A stretch of 64,000 nucleotides of DNA from Myrica gale (Eukaryota; Streptophyta; Magnoliopsida; Fagales; Myricaceae): the NCBI GenBank assembly GCA_963930655.1, contig OZ005619.1, positions 22,095,752 to 22,159,751 of the forward strand, given 5' to 3'. This document shows, piece after piece, positions 46,747 through 59,384 of the stretch. The translations under genes and the position numbers were made by a program. The stretch's first letter is position 1; each line of letters starts with the position of its first letter. The notes beneath the pieces were generated by a model that did no database searches, was not told the origin of the DNA, and saw nothing but the letters and a program-made list of their open reading frames with translations.

Positions 46747-47949
46747 ATGGTCGACGTGGACAGGAGAATGGCCGGTCTGAACCCGGCTCACATAGCGGGC
46801 CTCCGCCGGCTTTCGGCCCGAGCTGCGGCTCCTTCTGCCGCTACGTCCCTTCCTGTTCGTAACGGGCTCCTCTCGTTCTCTTCTCTAGCATATAACATCA
46901 TAAATGATCTTCGGAATTCTGGTATTCAAGTACAAACCGGGCTATCGGACGTTGAGTTTGCCCGCGCTGAAGCCGAGTTCGGCTTCGCATTCCCTCCCGA
47001 CCTCCGTGCTGTCCTTTCTGCAGGCTTGCCTGTTGGCCCTGGCTTCCCCGACTGGTGTGCTTCCGGCGCTCGGCTACATCTCCGCGCTTCGCTGGACCTC
47101 CCCATTGCAGCGATTTCCTTCCAGATCGCAAAGAACACTCTGTGGTCCAAGTCTTGGGGCCCCAGACCGTCTGACCCCGAGAAGGCTTTACGGGTGGCAC
47201 GAAATGCCTTAAAGAGAGCACCCTTGTTGATTCCCATTTTCAACCATTGCTACATTCCTTGCAACCCATGCTTAGCTGGAAACCCGATTTTCTTTGTCGA
47301 CGAGAACCGGATCTTCTGTTGCGGTTTGGATCTATCAGATTTCTTCGAGCGTGAATCTCTGTTCCGGTGCTCCGAGTCCGATCCTCAAAGTCTCAAAAGA
47401 CAAAGATCCGTGAGCGAGAAATCAGCCGGGTCGTCCTCGAATTTTTCGCGCAGAAGCCTGGACACAGGTCTTGCATCGGCCGGAGCTAGAACGCCTAGAT
47501 GGGTAGAATTCTGGACTGATGCAGCCGTCGACCGGCGCCGCAGGAACTCTTCGTCTTCGTCTTCCTCATCGCCAGAGCGGTTCTTCGAGATGCCTAGGTC
47601 CGAAATTCCAAAATGGGTAGATGACTACATCCAGCAAATAGGATCCGTTTTGAGAGCTGGCGGGTGGAGTGATTCGGATGTATCTGAAATTGTCCAAGTC
47701 TCAGCCTCCGGATTCTTCGAGGGAGGAGAGGTGATCTTATTAGATAATCAGGCAGTTCTTGATGCCCTGCTTTTGAAAGCGGATCGATTATCCGATTCGC
47801 TCAGAAAAGCGGGATGGAGCTCCGAAGAGGTCTCAGATGCGTTCGGATTCGATTTTCGACCAGAGAAGGAGCGGAAACCGGTTAAGAAGCTGTCTCCGGA
47901 GCTGGTGGAAAGAATCGGGAAACTGGCAGTATCGGTTTCCCGGCGATGA
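46747..47949 (+). CDS. conserved plant protein with SUKH-like segment (At3g50340/At5g67020-like)
   Basis: Intronless, 400 residues, GC-richer than its surroundings. After an Arg/Ala-rich N-terminus, residues about 64-100 ([15 protein letters not shown], then [14 protein letters not shown] and F-P-D-W) have the pattern of SUKH/SMI1-KNR4 domains. These bind partner proteins in fungi and act as immunity proteins in bacteria; in plants the role is unknown. A Cys-rich patch (C-Y-I-P-C-N-P-C) sits near residue 175, then a Ser/Arg-rich linker and a Trp-containing C-terminal region with helical repeats ([10 protein letters not shown] and [10 protein letters not shown]). No membrane segment. From memory it matches the At3g50340 and At5g67020 pair; the latter adjoins zeaxanthin epoxidase in Arabidopsis, as this gene does here. 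SUKH relationship is inference. Confidence 0.88.
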   Translation: MVDVDRRMAGLNPAHIAGLRRLSARAAAPSAATSLPVRNGLLSFSSLAYNIINDLRNSGIQVQTGLSDVEFARAEAEFGFAFPPDLRAVLSAGLPVGPGFPDWCASGARLHLRASLDLPIAAISFQIAKNTLWSKSWGPRPSDPEKALRVARNALKRAPLLIPIFNHCYIPCNPCLAGNPIFFVDENRIFCCGLDLSDFFERESLFRCSESDPQSLKRQRSVSEKSAGSSSNFSRRSLDTGLASAGARTPRWVEFWTDAAVDRRRRNSSSSSSSSPERFFEMPRSEIPKWVDDYIQQIGSVLRAGGWSDSDVSEIVQVSASGFFEGGEVILLDNQAVLDALLLKADRLSDSLRKAGWSSEEVSDAFGFDFRPEKERKPVKKLSPELVERIGKLAVSVSRR

Positions 47950-50615
47950 AAAGGCGTCGAGATTCTTTTCCTCTTTCTTTATCATTTTTCCGGTTTTGTT
48001 TCTTTCCAAATCTTAAAAGCGTCGAGGTTTCTGTTTGCGTAGAAAGATGGAAAAATACGGGGAAACATAGCCTATGAAAGATCAAAGCGTTCAAATTGCA
48101 TCGCTAAAATTATTTTAAAAAAATAAAATATATATATACTTGTCAATTTTATATCACTTCTTGACTATCTGTTTACAGCTCATATTTGTAAATTAATTTG
48201 CATTCTGGAACACTGTTGTAGTAGAGCTAAATCAGCTCTTGCTTCTATGTCACGACCAGTGCACGTGTATGTGTTTTTGAATAAAACGACGTTTTCGGTT
48301 CCCACTATGGGAAAGTGGACTCCAATAAATCTTTGTGCGCCATTGTGAAGTATTTCATAACGTCGTCGTTCGTCACGCTAGTTTCATTGGAGAACTGAGA
48401 AGAGAAGTTTGCGGAATGCGGCCATTGACAGTAGCAGGATAACACGGCAAGAGCATGCGAAGGGACATGTCCGTCGAGATATCTTCTTTTAAGAAAGTGT
48501 TCAAAGACGGGGATAGATAGCAGAAACCTTCTGCCCCCGTTTGGCTTTTAAGTGACAGAACAACGAGGTCTGAGTTATGTTTGGGTGTGGGAAAGTGGTT
48601 TTCGGATGGGAGTCATGTTAGGTGGGTCCAAGAAGGAGGTCATTACTTTGAGAATTGGGGGGCGCGCAGAAGTGTGTCAGCTTTCACACCCTTTTTTTCA
48701 ACTCTCCCGATTTGTTTTGTATCGGAAGTGAGGTGGGCGTTGTACTCTGGGAGCTCTATTAGTTTTGTTTTCTTCCGTTGATTTTGAACACACTAGTGGT
48801 GAGCATCTCTAGTGCCGGTCCCCTTGAGGCGGAGCGGGGGAGAGTAAGTGTAAAAAGGCACAGATCTTCAAATTTTGAAATTATTTTTGGGTAAATACAA
48901 AGGGGAGTCAAAATATAATGACGTGGGCACAAAGAGATTGGTAATTTTCTTTTTCTCCTAAAGGTCGCGGAGATTCATAGAATAATATGGAAAATAAATC
49001 AATTTAATCGAGATGGCTTATTATTTAACGTCCCTAAAACCTATACCGAAATTAAATTGTTCACCGCAATAAATGCTCCAACGGTCACTGCCACCACCAC
49101 CTGAACCGACCGTTGCTCTTGTCACGTGCGAATCCCACCGCCCAAATCCACCTCCTCCACGTACAGACACCGTCAGCTCTCGCACGTGCAAACGACATCT
49201 CATCTGACGAGATACATAGGATCATACATACAAAACCATCCAACATTGATCGTAACATTGGCCCACCAATAGGATTTAATAGGGGCATGGGCTTAGCTCT
49301 TAACTCGTTGGCGTGTCGGCCGGTCACGAGGCAAAAATATCGAGCGTTAAAAGAGTGCAATCCTCAAGGGAACCAACATCGACCTGACCCTCGATCCTCC
49401 AGACATGCATAAAATATATAAGCAGAGGTTGAGATTAAGCTGAGATGTAAAGGTGGAGAGAATTGAAATGCATGGTGAAGCACTGGATAGGAGGGGAGTG
49501 GTGAGGATTCCATCGAGGGTTGTCTTTTGTCTTGGTGTGGTGGCGGTGGGGGGGGGGGGGGGGGGGCAAGCCTTGTCACGAGAGAGGATCATTTCAAAGT
49601 TCAAACTCACTCATGGGCAAAAGGGACCGGCTGTCTGGGGGGTGCTTGTGCTATTGTCAAGCAGAGGGAGACTAGAGCACCTTGATTGGAACTTTAGTGT
49701 TAGATGACTGGTGGTGATGGAAGTTTGGGGGGGCACATTTTCAGAAGAATTTGGATGGCGACCGCTCATTGACATTAAGGAAGGAGTTGTTCGGATGCTT
49801 GATATAGCCTATAGGGCTAGGTCCTGCATTCTCAATGGAGACTTGTGGTTTGGTATTTGGTCTTTATCACTTGGTAAACCAAAACAATCATGAGCGTTGA
49901 AGTAAAAAAAACAATATTGATTATCCATTAAAAGTGCTAATCATTATAAATAACTGAGACCTTTTAGTCAAATTTTCAGTAACTTTCACTAGCTTTTCCT
50001 AGATGTAAGGTTTAAAAGTGTGGAATTATGGTTGGACTTCCCCTATGGAAGGCAGTTCAAATTCCACATTAGAGGTTCTAATTCCCCTATGGATGAGATA
50101 AATAAAGGGACCTCTAACACCCAAGGAGCAATTTTTTTTTTTTTTGTGTATTTTCTGGCGAGCGATAATGGGTGACAAATACCGTCTTGTCAAACCTATC
50201 AATTTCCCAACACCATACCATAATCGTGTGAATTACTTACCGGAGGCATAGTATTGGCATGGTTGAAAGAAGCATTGGAAAAAGTTGATGCATACGTAAA
50301 ACAACTTCTGGCCCACTACGAACACTATATAGTCCGTGACTCCATTGACAGAGACTCAAGAGTCCTTGAAAAGCCAATATGAGGCCCCTCACTCCTCTTG
50401 GGCTAAAATGAAGCCCAAGGTCCTGTACGGGGAACCATGTCTTTCAACTTGAAAAACCCCCAAAGGGAGCTGAGTCGGAGTAGGTTCGGAAGGATTCATG
50501 ACAAAAGTGTTTATATTGGACGTATAATTCTCTCTGCTCTGCAAAATGCAGCAGATGTACTTTTGAAGAAATGCTGTACAAATTCCGGTGTGAAGATAAT
50601 CTAAATTGAAGATTT
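47950..50615. other. intergenic between At3g50340-like gene and ZEP 3' end
   Basis: No supported gene. A poly-G run of about 18 lies at 49549-49566. ORFs on both strands around 49085-49610 overlap and are low-complexity. ZEP 3' UTR occupies the last few hundred bases. Confidence 0.5.
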
Positions 50616-53600
50616 TTATACAGTCTGGAGGGTTCCACTTTCCTCTGAAATCTTTGGAGAAGACCTCATCACCTTAACCCGAAATGCCGCCTGCAGATAG
50701 ATTGCTTGAATGGTTAGACACTAACAACAACAGGAGCATAATCGTACCAATTGATAAAACCAGGGCCCATATGGAATCCAAACAACAGAATCATTTGCTT
50801 GAAAAAGAAAAAAACACAAAAGCGCTGCTTTTACCGATTATTTTCACCACTGGCTTACTAGAAGAGCAACATGAATACATGAAAAAAGAAGCAGCAGATT
50901 TTCTCACAAAAAAAAAGCACCAAGGGAACATGGGGAAACCCCAGTTTTGCAAGGTGAAAAATCCATACTTCACAAGAAGAAGAAGAAGAAGAAGAAACAG
51001 TCACAAAAGCAATCACACCTTCTTATCAGTACCAAATTCAATAACCTCTGATGGACGGATACGAGCAGGAAAATTTGTAGGAACCCGATACCGTCTCTCT
51101 TCATTACTGCACATAAACAGAGAATAAATTATAAACTGACTGACAGAACAATACAATATGTACTCTGCTTCTCATTACTTACTCTGCGATCCAGGTACCA
51201 TGTTCACTTCGCAAGTCAGTCACGAAGAAGGCACCATCCTTGTAGCTAACACGTGCATGCATTTCAGAAACCTGAGGTAGGAAAAAGCTCCTTGTTTAAC
51301 CTTCGAACACAGAAGGAGGAGAAAGCATATTCTTTGAAACCAATAAATTGAACCAGTGAACCAGGCAAACAAGGATGTCACCTGTGGCAAAGGTATTGCT
51401 ATTGACGTCCCTGGAAAGTCCTGATGTGCTATGCTCCTGCAATAAAATAACACACCAAAGAGTGTTTTTTCGTGAGAACCAAAAACTAGTAAATCATGGT
51501 CAAAAGAAGGTAGATGAGAACAGAACAACAAAAACTGGAGCACTGCACAGGATTGTGAATAAATGTACATGATCCATATTTATTTAAGAAGTGGAAAAAA
51601 TATACAAGGAAATAGGTTTGTCCAAAATTCTTATACCCAATAATGCAGGGCTTGCTTTCATCTCTGCTTAAACATATAGGTTGTGAAGGGCTTTCCTTTC
51701 CACATGGTAATAAAAACCACCTACAAGCAAACAAGATAGGTATTAAAACACTGATGGTCACATCATGTATACATCTACTAGAAGAGGAGCCAATAAATGA
51801 TGTTTATAGATATTAGGCTGATGCACATACTCTCCATTAACGGCACGTTCCAATGCATCATCATCTTCAAACCATCGACGCAATTGGTCATTTGCCTTCA
51901 CAAAAGATTGGCAAAATATCAGCATCTTGATCATAAAGGAACCCAATATTTTTTATCGCAAAATGGAATAGGCTACACTAATCACTGAACTGACAAAATA
52001 TGAAACTAGTAATACTTAAGCAACCTACTTTGTCTGAGAGTCTGCAACATGGAGACCTTCCTTCAAGTTTTGAACTGCAAGAAAATGTTCTCCGTGTTGA
52101 TATTTTGAAAAAGAAAGAGCGAAGGCACAAAAATATGCTTTAAGACATGCAAAATCATTGACGTACCTTGACTGGTCATCCATTTTCTAGACTTAGAGCT
52201 TAGAAGACGAGCAATACTAGTTTGAGCACAGTAAAAAAAAGGGTTCCTAAAGTTACCTGTTACCACCTAAGACCCAACTTAGCATCAAGGGCATTCCCAA
52301 GTCAATAAAAACTCTCCCACCAACTCTCCCAGGATGCGGTATCCTAAACTTTGTCAAAAACTGCAACATAGACATCATGAATATCCACGAAATATATCAG
52401 CTTCAGCATCAAGTTCATTGTACGTTCCATTAGTAGCTGGTGAAATTTACAAAAAATCTTACCGACAATGGTCCAAGTCCTACACCCAGATAAGCCTTGT
52501 AAGTCGAAGCCATAAATGCAGCCATTCTTGCCATTCCATGAATAACGGCAACTCGCAGTCTTCTAGCATCTTCATAACTGGGCACCAAAAAAAGGTTAGT
52601 GAGCATCAAGAGAGTCACTTATAAATCACTCTTATACTTTATCTAAGCAATGGTAGGCTTCCACATTGATTTTTTATGTCCTCTATTGAACTCAACTCAA
52701 CAAACACCACTGTTACATCCAACTTTTTTCTGCCTCACCCCAATGGATAGCACAGTGGCCAAGGCCAACACCACACGAAGGAGAAATCCCTAGTTCAACT
52801 CTCCTCCTCTGCCCCTGCCCTTGGTGTCACTCGTTCACCGAAGATAAGGGTTCTCTGCCAAATTTTTTTTTCTTTTCCATGTCATTTCTCTCATTCCTTA
52901 GTAAAGTTTAACAATTATGCAATAAGAAGATACATATGCAGTTAAAACTTTGAAATTGAATCCACTTTTGGAAATTTTGAAAAATGATGTTACCTCTTTA
53001 GAGAAGAAACAACGTCCATGGGAGTTCCAAGTTCAATGCTTTGTTTCCATGCTTTCTCCAGTTCCAATGCAAGTTGATAACCATCCTGTCATGAGGACAT
53101 AAATGGTCAAACACATCTTAGCTCTCTCTTGACATGGATTTTCGAAAATCAGTGACCCCTGTCTATTTGAGCATCTTAAGAAAGGTTGAGATGATATATC
53201 CTATTACATGCTAGAATGATGAAAGCAAGAAACGTTTTATCAGCAGAATTCAGAAAATAAAAACAAGAGGAATAAGTAAAATAAGAAAATGCTCATCATC
53301 TCCCAAAGATATGGAAAATGCATAGCTATAGGCAATGAATGGTGATGAAACTGTAATCCGTGATGATGACTTACTTCACATGGCATCAAATTACAAAAGC
53401 AAAGTATACCTCAATGGCCATGCATCCCCCTTGACCCAAATTTGGCTGCATGGCATGGACAGAATCTCCAAGTAAGGTCACACGACCCTTTCCCCATGTT
53501 AAAATTGGTGTTCGATCATATATGTCACGTCGAAGAATTGCATCTTCATCTGTGGCAAGTATCAGATCTATCACATTATCACACCAGCCCCCAAATATTT

Positions 53601-56600
53601 TAAGCAGCCTTTCCTTCTTACCTGTCAAGTTGTAAAACATTCATAAGTGAGTAGTAAGATCAATATGTTTTTTTATTTATTTTTATTGTTTTTCTCTTTA
53701 TTTAGTAATCGATAGGGAATACTTCCTCCATCCCACAATATGTTTCCAAATGATATTGTTTTCAGCTGTGTTACTTTATTAATGTGAAGGACTTGAGCAT
53801 CTGAAGAATGTATAGTATACCACGAGGACTATCAACACCACCAGGTGGCTCCTTGTGAAATCCATACCACTGCATCTTCCCTGCACCCACATCTGAAGAA
53901 ACGAAGTATTGTTTGTGTCCCAAAAATACTCGATACCTTCAGAGGACAAGTATCGTATAAGACTCTACAAATGATAAAAATTTATGCATAAACTGAAAAA
54001 CAATGGTCCAAATGCAAGTTTCAAGTAGCGTATCGTGTAATTAAGACAATGAAGATGGAAGGAAACATGTAACAAAAATATAATGAAATATACCCAACAG
54101 ATTCAATGTCAGCAGGCACAAAATCCGCAATGCCAGTATAACATGTGTAGCCTGAGTAAACAGCTTCCGTTGGTCCAAATAAGTTCTTTCTCACCTATTG
54201 AAAAGAAAAAAAACATCATTTACAAATTTTTAGTATCACATGAAGTTTACAAGTACCTCTGTCGACCATGCAAGCTTCTTATGATGGGTATAGCATACCA
54301 TATTACCCGTCCCAACATTTCAAGAGGAGGTGACTTTTTAATTGGGCTCTTGGGCAATGAATTAGTCAGCACTAGGGAAATAACAGACAAATGCATGGAC
54401 CAGGTTGGTGTGGACACTTAAGAGTGATGTTCCACAAGGAAGAATATTTCACAATTTTGAGGGAAAATTTTGAAAGCAAAAAAATTCTCAACTGAACATC
54501 TAAGATCTCAAAAAAGTCAACATAAAACTCTCTTAACAACTTTTCACACAAACTTCAACAACTTTTCATACAAACTCCGATTCCTTTTCAAAAGAAAAAT
54601 TCAATCAAATCTTCTCTCTCTATACATTTTCACCAAACTCCAATATTTTTTATTAAAAAATTCCATCAAATCATCTCTCTCTATATCTTTTTACAAACTC
54701 CAATAAAAATCAATTTACAATCAAATATCTTTAAAAAAATTCACCAACTTTTTACAAACACCAATAAAACTCGAATCTGCCTAAATTTTCACATCACTAT
54801 CAAATTTTCTATAAATTTTGAGGATTGTTTACAACCGAACATCAACTTGGTCAGATCAAGTTTTTAGCATAAGCTTATCTTACCATTTTTTCATATATCA
54901 TAACATCCTTATGCACAATAGTGGCCTTTTCTTACATATGTGTTCCCAAAATATAATAAAATCTTTATATTGAAGGAAAACAAAAGGCATTATACAATAT
55001 AAAAACAAGTCTAATCAAGCAAGAGGCTTTACATACAGGTTTAGAATGCTACCTTCGACCATATACCATCAGCTCCAACCAGAAGATCACCTTCATAACA
55101 CTGCCCATTCTCAAGCATCACAGTAACCTAAATTTGGGATTCAGAAGGACAAAAGTCTAAATGTCAACATCTAAACTATAGACGAAGCAGCAGTATTGTG
55201 CTATTTGTTCATATGCATTTTTCACAAAGAAAGGAACATCAAAGCGCATAAGACCTTTCTATTCAACACAGTCCTTCGGAAGAAAATCAAAAGACAACCT
55301 CCAACAAGTTGACAGCTAATTACCTTATCACCATTATCCTCAAACTTGATGACATTACTCTCATTTATAACTACATCTTCCCCAACTGCACGGGCAAGAA
55401 TTTGTTGCAAGGACATTCTGCTAATAACTCTTGTCACAGGAAGTCCCCGTTCCACTGCAGGAGTGAATGTGTCAAACTTGATGTACCTGATACCCAACTA
55501 CATATCAATTCATGTCACTAAATGCTCATAATGGGAAGTTTCTTGCAATATGAGCCTTAAAACTACAAATCCTAAATATACCACAAATTAGGTTAAAAAT
55601 GAATACTTATCAACTATATTGGAGCTATTCACAATTCGACTCATCATTAAGCACACAGATATGTGTCTCTACAAGATATAAATAGGTTTGAACTACTTTA
55701 GATATCCATCTTGGATAGCTCTACCTTAGCCTGAATAACTAGACCGCTTTCTTATTTCATATTTGCAGATGTGAGGATCATATTTTAGCCATGATGTTTC
55801 CTATATGGGGTTCAACTAACTCATATCAAGAGTGCTACTCCTTTCAGGTGAAAGAATCTGTTTTGACTCTCTTGCCTATGGTGAGCACATTAGCAAACAG
55901 CATGGGAGAGAAAATCTAAGTTTAGTTGTCCTTTTACACGTACCAACTGTTTTAGTCATGCAGAATTATAGTTCTTGTTTTCTAAATCACCAGGTTTGAT
56001 GACAAATCCATGGTAGTCCTCGCTGGCTGTTAAACAAGCACCAGGCTCACCAGTCACCACCCAATTAGTTTGCTGCATCATATCACTACCGATCCAACTA
56101 TCCACGAAAGGTCTTTCCCTATGGCCAGATGCAATTGCAGCTTACTAATCTGAGGAATATACTTCAGTTTCATAGCTTTGCTAGTATGCTTGTGAGAATA
56201 CCTATGTCAATATATTCTGGCATCAAACAGGCTACAGGATGAATCATCTCCAAATACTCACGAAGAAAGGTTTTTGAACTCTCTCAACATCACAAGATCT
56301 AAGTAACAACAGTTTCATGGAGACATACATTAGAGAGACAAAAAAAAAAGCCTCATGGTAGCTCTGATTGTAATAAATACTATCACACCTAAGACTTCTT
56401 TCTATTTCTTCAGTCTTTTTCCCCCCTCCTTTTTAAGTCTCACTTCCAGAAAGATTTTGAATTAACCTGCGTAAGCTTTGACAAAGGATGTACTACTCCA
56501 CATCTTGTACAAAGCCACATCCTTGGACACCCTGTTTTATAAGTTTCTAAGCCCACGCAGTTACAGAAAATAGCTAGATCCTAAACGTAAAAATTGGTAG

Positions 56601-57258
56601 TCAGAGCCCAGTAGTTCATGAACTGAAAACAATTCTTCCAACTCGTCGGCAGAGATAAAAAAACCAGCAACTTATGCCTATATCATGCACATCACAAACT
56701 TCAAGAATCAACAATATAATAATTGACAGGGAAACCCCCTTCAAATCAAACTTACCAATTCCCAGAAACCCCATCAACGAGGCCGTTAATCCTATCCCCA
56801 GTAATGCATCCAGTCTTCAAAACCTCCTCAGCGACCTCCAAATCAATAGCTTCCAAAGCAGCTAATGCGTTACTTTGTATCTGAATTGGACCTCTATACT
56901 GTCCCTCTCCTCTTATGGCACTCATATCCTTCTCAAATACCACGACCTCAAACCCCTTCCTCTTCGCTGCCAACGCTAAAACCAGTCCACCGATCCCACC
57001 TCCAGCCACAAGTATCCGAAGCTTCTGTCGCGGCTCCCCAGCGCTTTGCGTTAACGGTGGCACAGTGGTGGCCTCTGCCACAGTGGCTTTCACCTGTGAC
57101 AGCTTGTTCTTGTACTTTCTGGTTTTGAAGTAGTAGTTACAGTTTATATAAGGTGTGAATTCTACTGGGAAGTCCTTGGAAACCAGAACTGGGAGGTGGG
57201 TTTTAGAGAAAACTGTGGTCGAAGAGTTGATAGAGTTGAAAACCAGAGAAGAAGCCAT
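50616..57258 (-). CDS. ZEP: zeaxanthin epoxidase, chloroplastic
   Basis: Sixteen exons in transcription order: 56756-57258, 55324-55486, 55053-55127, 54094-54194, 53821-53936, 53410-53621, 52994-53085, 52463-52577, 52257-52360, 52029-52074, 51831-51895, 51637-51720, 51382-51436, 51183-51271, 51019-51106, 50616-50690. All phases agree; 1983 nt, 660 residues, normal for ZEP. The enzyme epoxidises zeaxanthin to violaxanthin via antheraxanthin in the plastid, serving the xanthophyll cycle and ABA synthesis. A transit peptide comes first, then the FAD dinucleotide fold (V-A-G-G-G-I-G-G-L), the D-G motif (V-G-A-D-G-I-W-S) and the G-D motif (G-D-S-V-H-A-M-Q-P-N-L-G-Q-G-G). A C-terminal FHA domain contains S-E-M-H-A-R-V-S-Y-K-D-G-A-F and L-R-S-E-H-G-T-W. 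The start is the Met of M-A-S-S-L-V-F, not one eight codons earlier. Nothing appears broken. Confidence 0.96.
52741..52870 (+). mobile_element. possible SINE in a ZEP intron
   Basis: ATGGATAGCACAGTGGCC resembles an A box, and TAGTTCAACTC about 40 bp later resembles a B box. A T run follows near 52861. No target-site duplication was found, so this is tentative. Confidence 0.35.
53713..53745. mobile_element. Stowaway-like terminal repeat fragment in a ZEP intron
   Basis: TACTTCCTCCATCCCACAAT matches the CTCCCTCCGTCCCA-type terminus of Stowaway MITEs. The opposite terminus is not visible nearby, so this is at most a fragment. Confidence 0.35.
54455..54845. mobile_element. expanded Tourist-like repeat in a ZEP intron
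   Basis: Several internal repeats of CTCTCTCTATA...TTTTCACCAAACTCCAATA and ACAAACTCCAATAAAA, related to the MITE family at 20549 and 23204. Probably a copy enlarged by internal tandem duplication. The boundary is uncertain. Confidence 0.45.
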
Positions 57259-58130
57259 TGCTTCTTCTTGGTAAAGAAACACGGGTGGTCTGGTTATTTT
57301 GTCAATGAAAAAAATGGTTTTCTACATGTGCAAGAAAGAGACCAAGGGAGAGGGCGGTGAAGGATTAGGGGCCAATCCCAAGAATTTAAAGCGAAGAATC
57401 GAAGTGCGCCAATCGTGGAGGATTCGAAGGCCATGTGGCAGTGCCTTGATCTCCCTGCCCCCACCCATTTTTAGCAGAGGCAAAAATCTTTGCCAGATAC
57501 CTGTGGTTTGAGTGGTGGTGGCTCATGCCTTTTTTTTTTTTGCGAACTCACGCTAACTGATGGAAAGGGACTGTCGGAATGGACAAACTACACTAGGATG
57601 AGGATCCCGGTCCAACTACACTGTTAGCGCTGGTGGCCGAGTTTTGCATTTTCTTTTTCCATTTTGGTCTTAAGAAAATAAAAGAAAAACAATAAAACGA
57701 GGTTCATGGATTACAATTTACTTGTAATGTGAAGGCGGCGCTGGCCTTTGGACCTCAAATATCAGTGGGGGATGGACTAATAACTCCTTCATCCACCAAT
57801 TTGTTCCAGGTTTTTCTCCGTTGAACTGGACGGAGTGCGAGCAAAGTAAGTGAAACCTTCCAACCAAAGAAATCATCGGATTAACCGTTAGAAATGAGAA
57901 GGTGTCGGCTTTCCGACAGTCCTCAATCCAATCAACGTTTTGTTTCTCAGGTCAGTGACATTATGGTTGCAGGGTGACAGTCATTCTTCCACTGTCCTCG
58001 ATGAACAAAACGACCCACAACCCACAACCTACGACCTAAAATCATCACTGTAGACATGGTTGGAGAGTTATCTGAGAATCAAATTAGTACACCAGTGTAC
58101 TGATCAGTAGCTGAAAGTATTAGTGTTATA
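57259..58130. other. ZEP upstream region, no gene seen
   Basis: Contains the ZEP leader and promoter on the minus strand. No TATA box could be picked with confidence. No other gene recognised. Confidence 0.5.
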
Positions 58131-58131
58131 G

Positions 58132-58535
58132 TTCATTAACAATAATTTAATTTTGTACTTTATATACCTGTCAAGCCACCTTTTCTCATTGTCAATTGAT
58201 TTTGGGATGAAACTTGACTGATATCGGAGCACATGTTTACCAATAAGTTTCGAACTCAATAGTCTATGTGAGAAACTAGTTGTCTTTACCCAATTCAGGG
58301 CCCGATGTGTGAAGGAGAGATTATTGAGGTTTGTCCCACATAAGATGTAGAAGGGGTTTATGGTCAGTTTATAAGTGTGTGAGAAAATCTCACATTTTGA
58401 GCTAGCTTTTGTGGTTGAGAAGGTCCAAGACCACCCAACACGATGTCAAGTTTCATCCTAAAACCAATTGGTAATGGGAAGAGGTGGTCCGACAGGTATG
58501 TGAAGCACAAGATTAAATTATCACTAATCAATGTG
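58132..58535. mobile_element. fold-back repeat with about 95-bp inverted arms
   Basis: Left arm 58132-58226 and right arm 58441-58535 pair along their length; shared words are AATTTAAT, TACCTGTC, GGGATGAAACTTGAC/AGGATGAAACTTGAC. The right flank (GTGAGACTCTAACACTCCCC) is a phrase I associate with dispersed plant repeats. Confidence 0.6.
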
Positions 58536-59020
58536 AGACTCTAACACTCCCCTCACGTGCAAGCCGAATGAACATGGTCCACGTACGTGGATAACAATGA
58601 GGAACACAAACAAGTGGACCAAACTCAGAAATAGTTGCCTCTGATATCGGTGTTGGATGAAACTTTTCCTTATACTTATAAACTGACCATCAACCACTTC
58701 TAAAAACCTACATGTATCAAATTAGTACAACCGTGAGCTTATCAGTCGCTGAAAGCAAATGACAGCTCGAACTAAGACAGTCTGCACATTCACGGGAGTA
58801 AAAAATTTGCATTAGAATTTGGTTAGTTTGAGTAAAACGTTGATGTTTCTTTTCCTTAGGAGATTCCAAATATTTTAGCACTCTTATTTATTTGTTTTTG
58901 CCGATCTTGCTTAGATACAAGTGGAAGGCTAGGAATAATGGTGTATAAAATGCTGAGATGAGGTTAGTGGATCCAAGATGTTAAGAAATGAGTTGAACAT
59001 GAGATGATTTTTAATATTTA

Positions 59021-59384
59021 GGGAATTTCACAATTTGGTCCTGGGATTTATACCCCTTTGGCAAATAAGTCATTCACTTTCAAATGTCAAATTTTTAGTC
59101 CTTAAGTTTTTTATGTTTGACGAAATGGTCATTCCGTCCATATGTTTAACGGAGCTCTCTGACACGTCAGCAAATTTGTACCGGTCGACCATTTCATTTA
59201 GCAGTCGACCGCTCACTTTTTACACATATATCTGGTAGACCGCTTCAAATCCGTTAAACATATGAACGACAAACTAACAGAAGGGTCATTTTGTCAAACA
59301 AATAAAACTCAAGGATTAAAATTTTAAAGTGAATGACTCATTTGCCAAAGGGGTCTACACCCAAGGACCAAAATGCCAAATTTC
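59021..59384. mobile_element. Mutator-like MITE, 364 bp
   Basis: Flanked by TTAATATTTA at 59011-59020 and 59385-59394, a 10-bp perfect match that fits the 9-10 bp duplications of Mutator-like elements. Long inverted ends: left CAATTTGGTCCTGGG and the complement of GCATTTTGGTCCTTGG, with matching inner blocks TTTGGCAAATAAGTCATTCACTT / TTTGGCAAATGAGTCATTCACTT (given here in part). Confidence 0.85.

Noticed and set aside
49085..49610. Several overlapping ORFs around 49.1-49.6 kb
   Set aside because: They run in several frames on both strands around a poly-G tract; none has family support.
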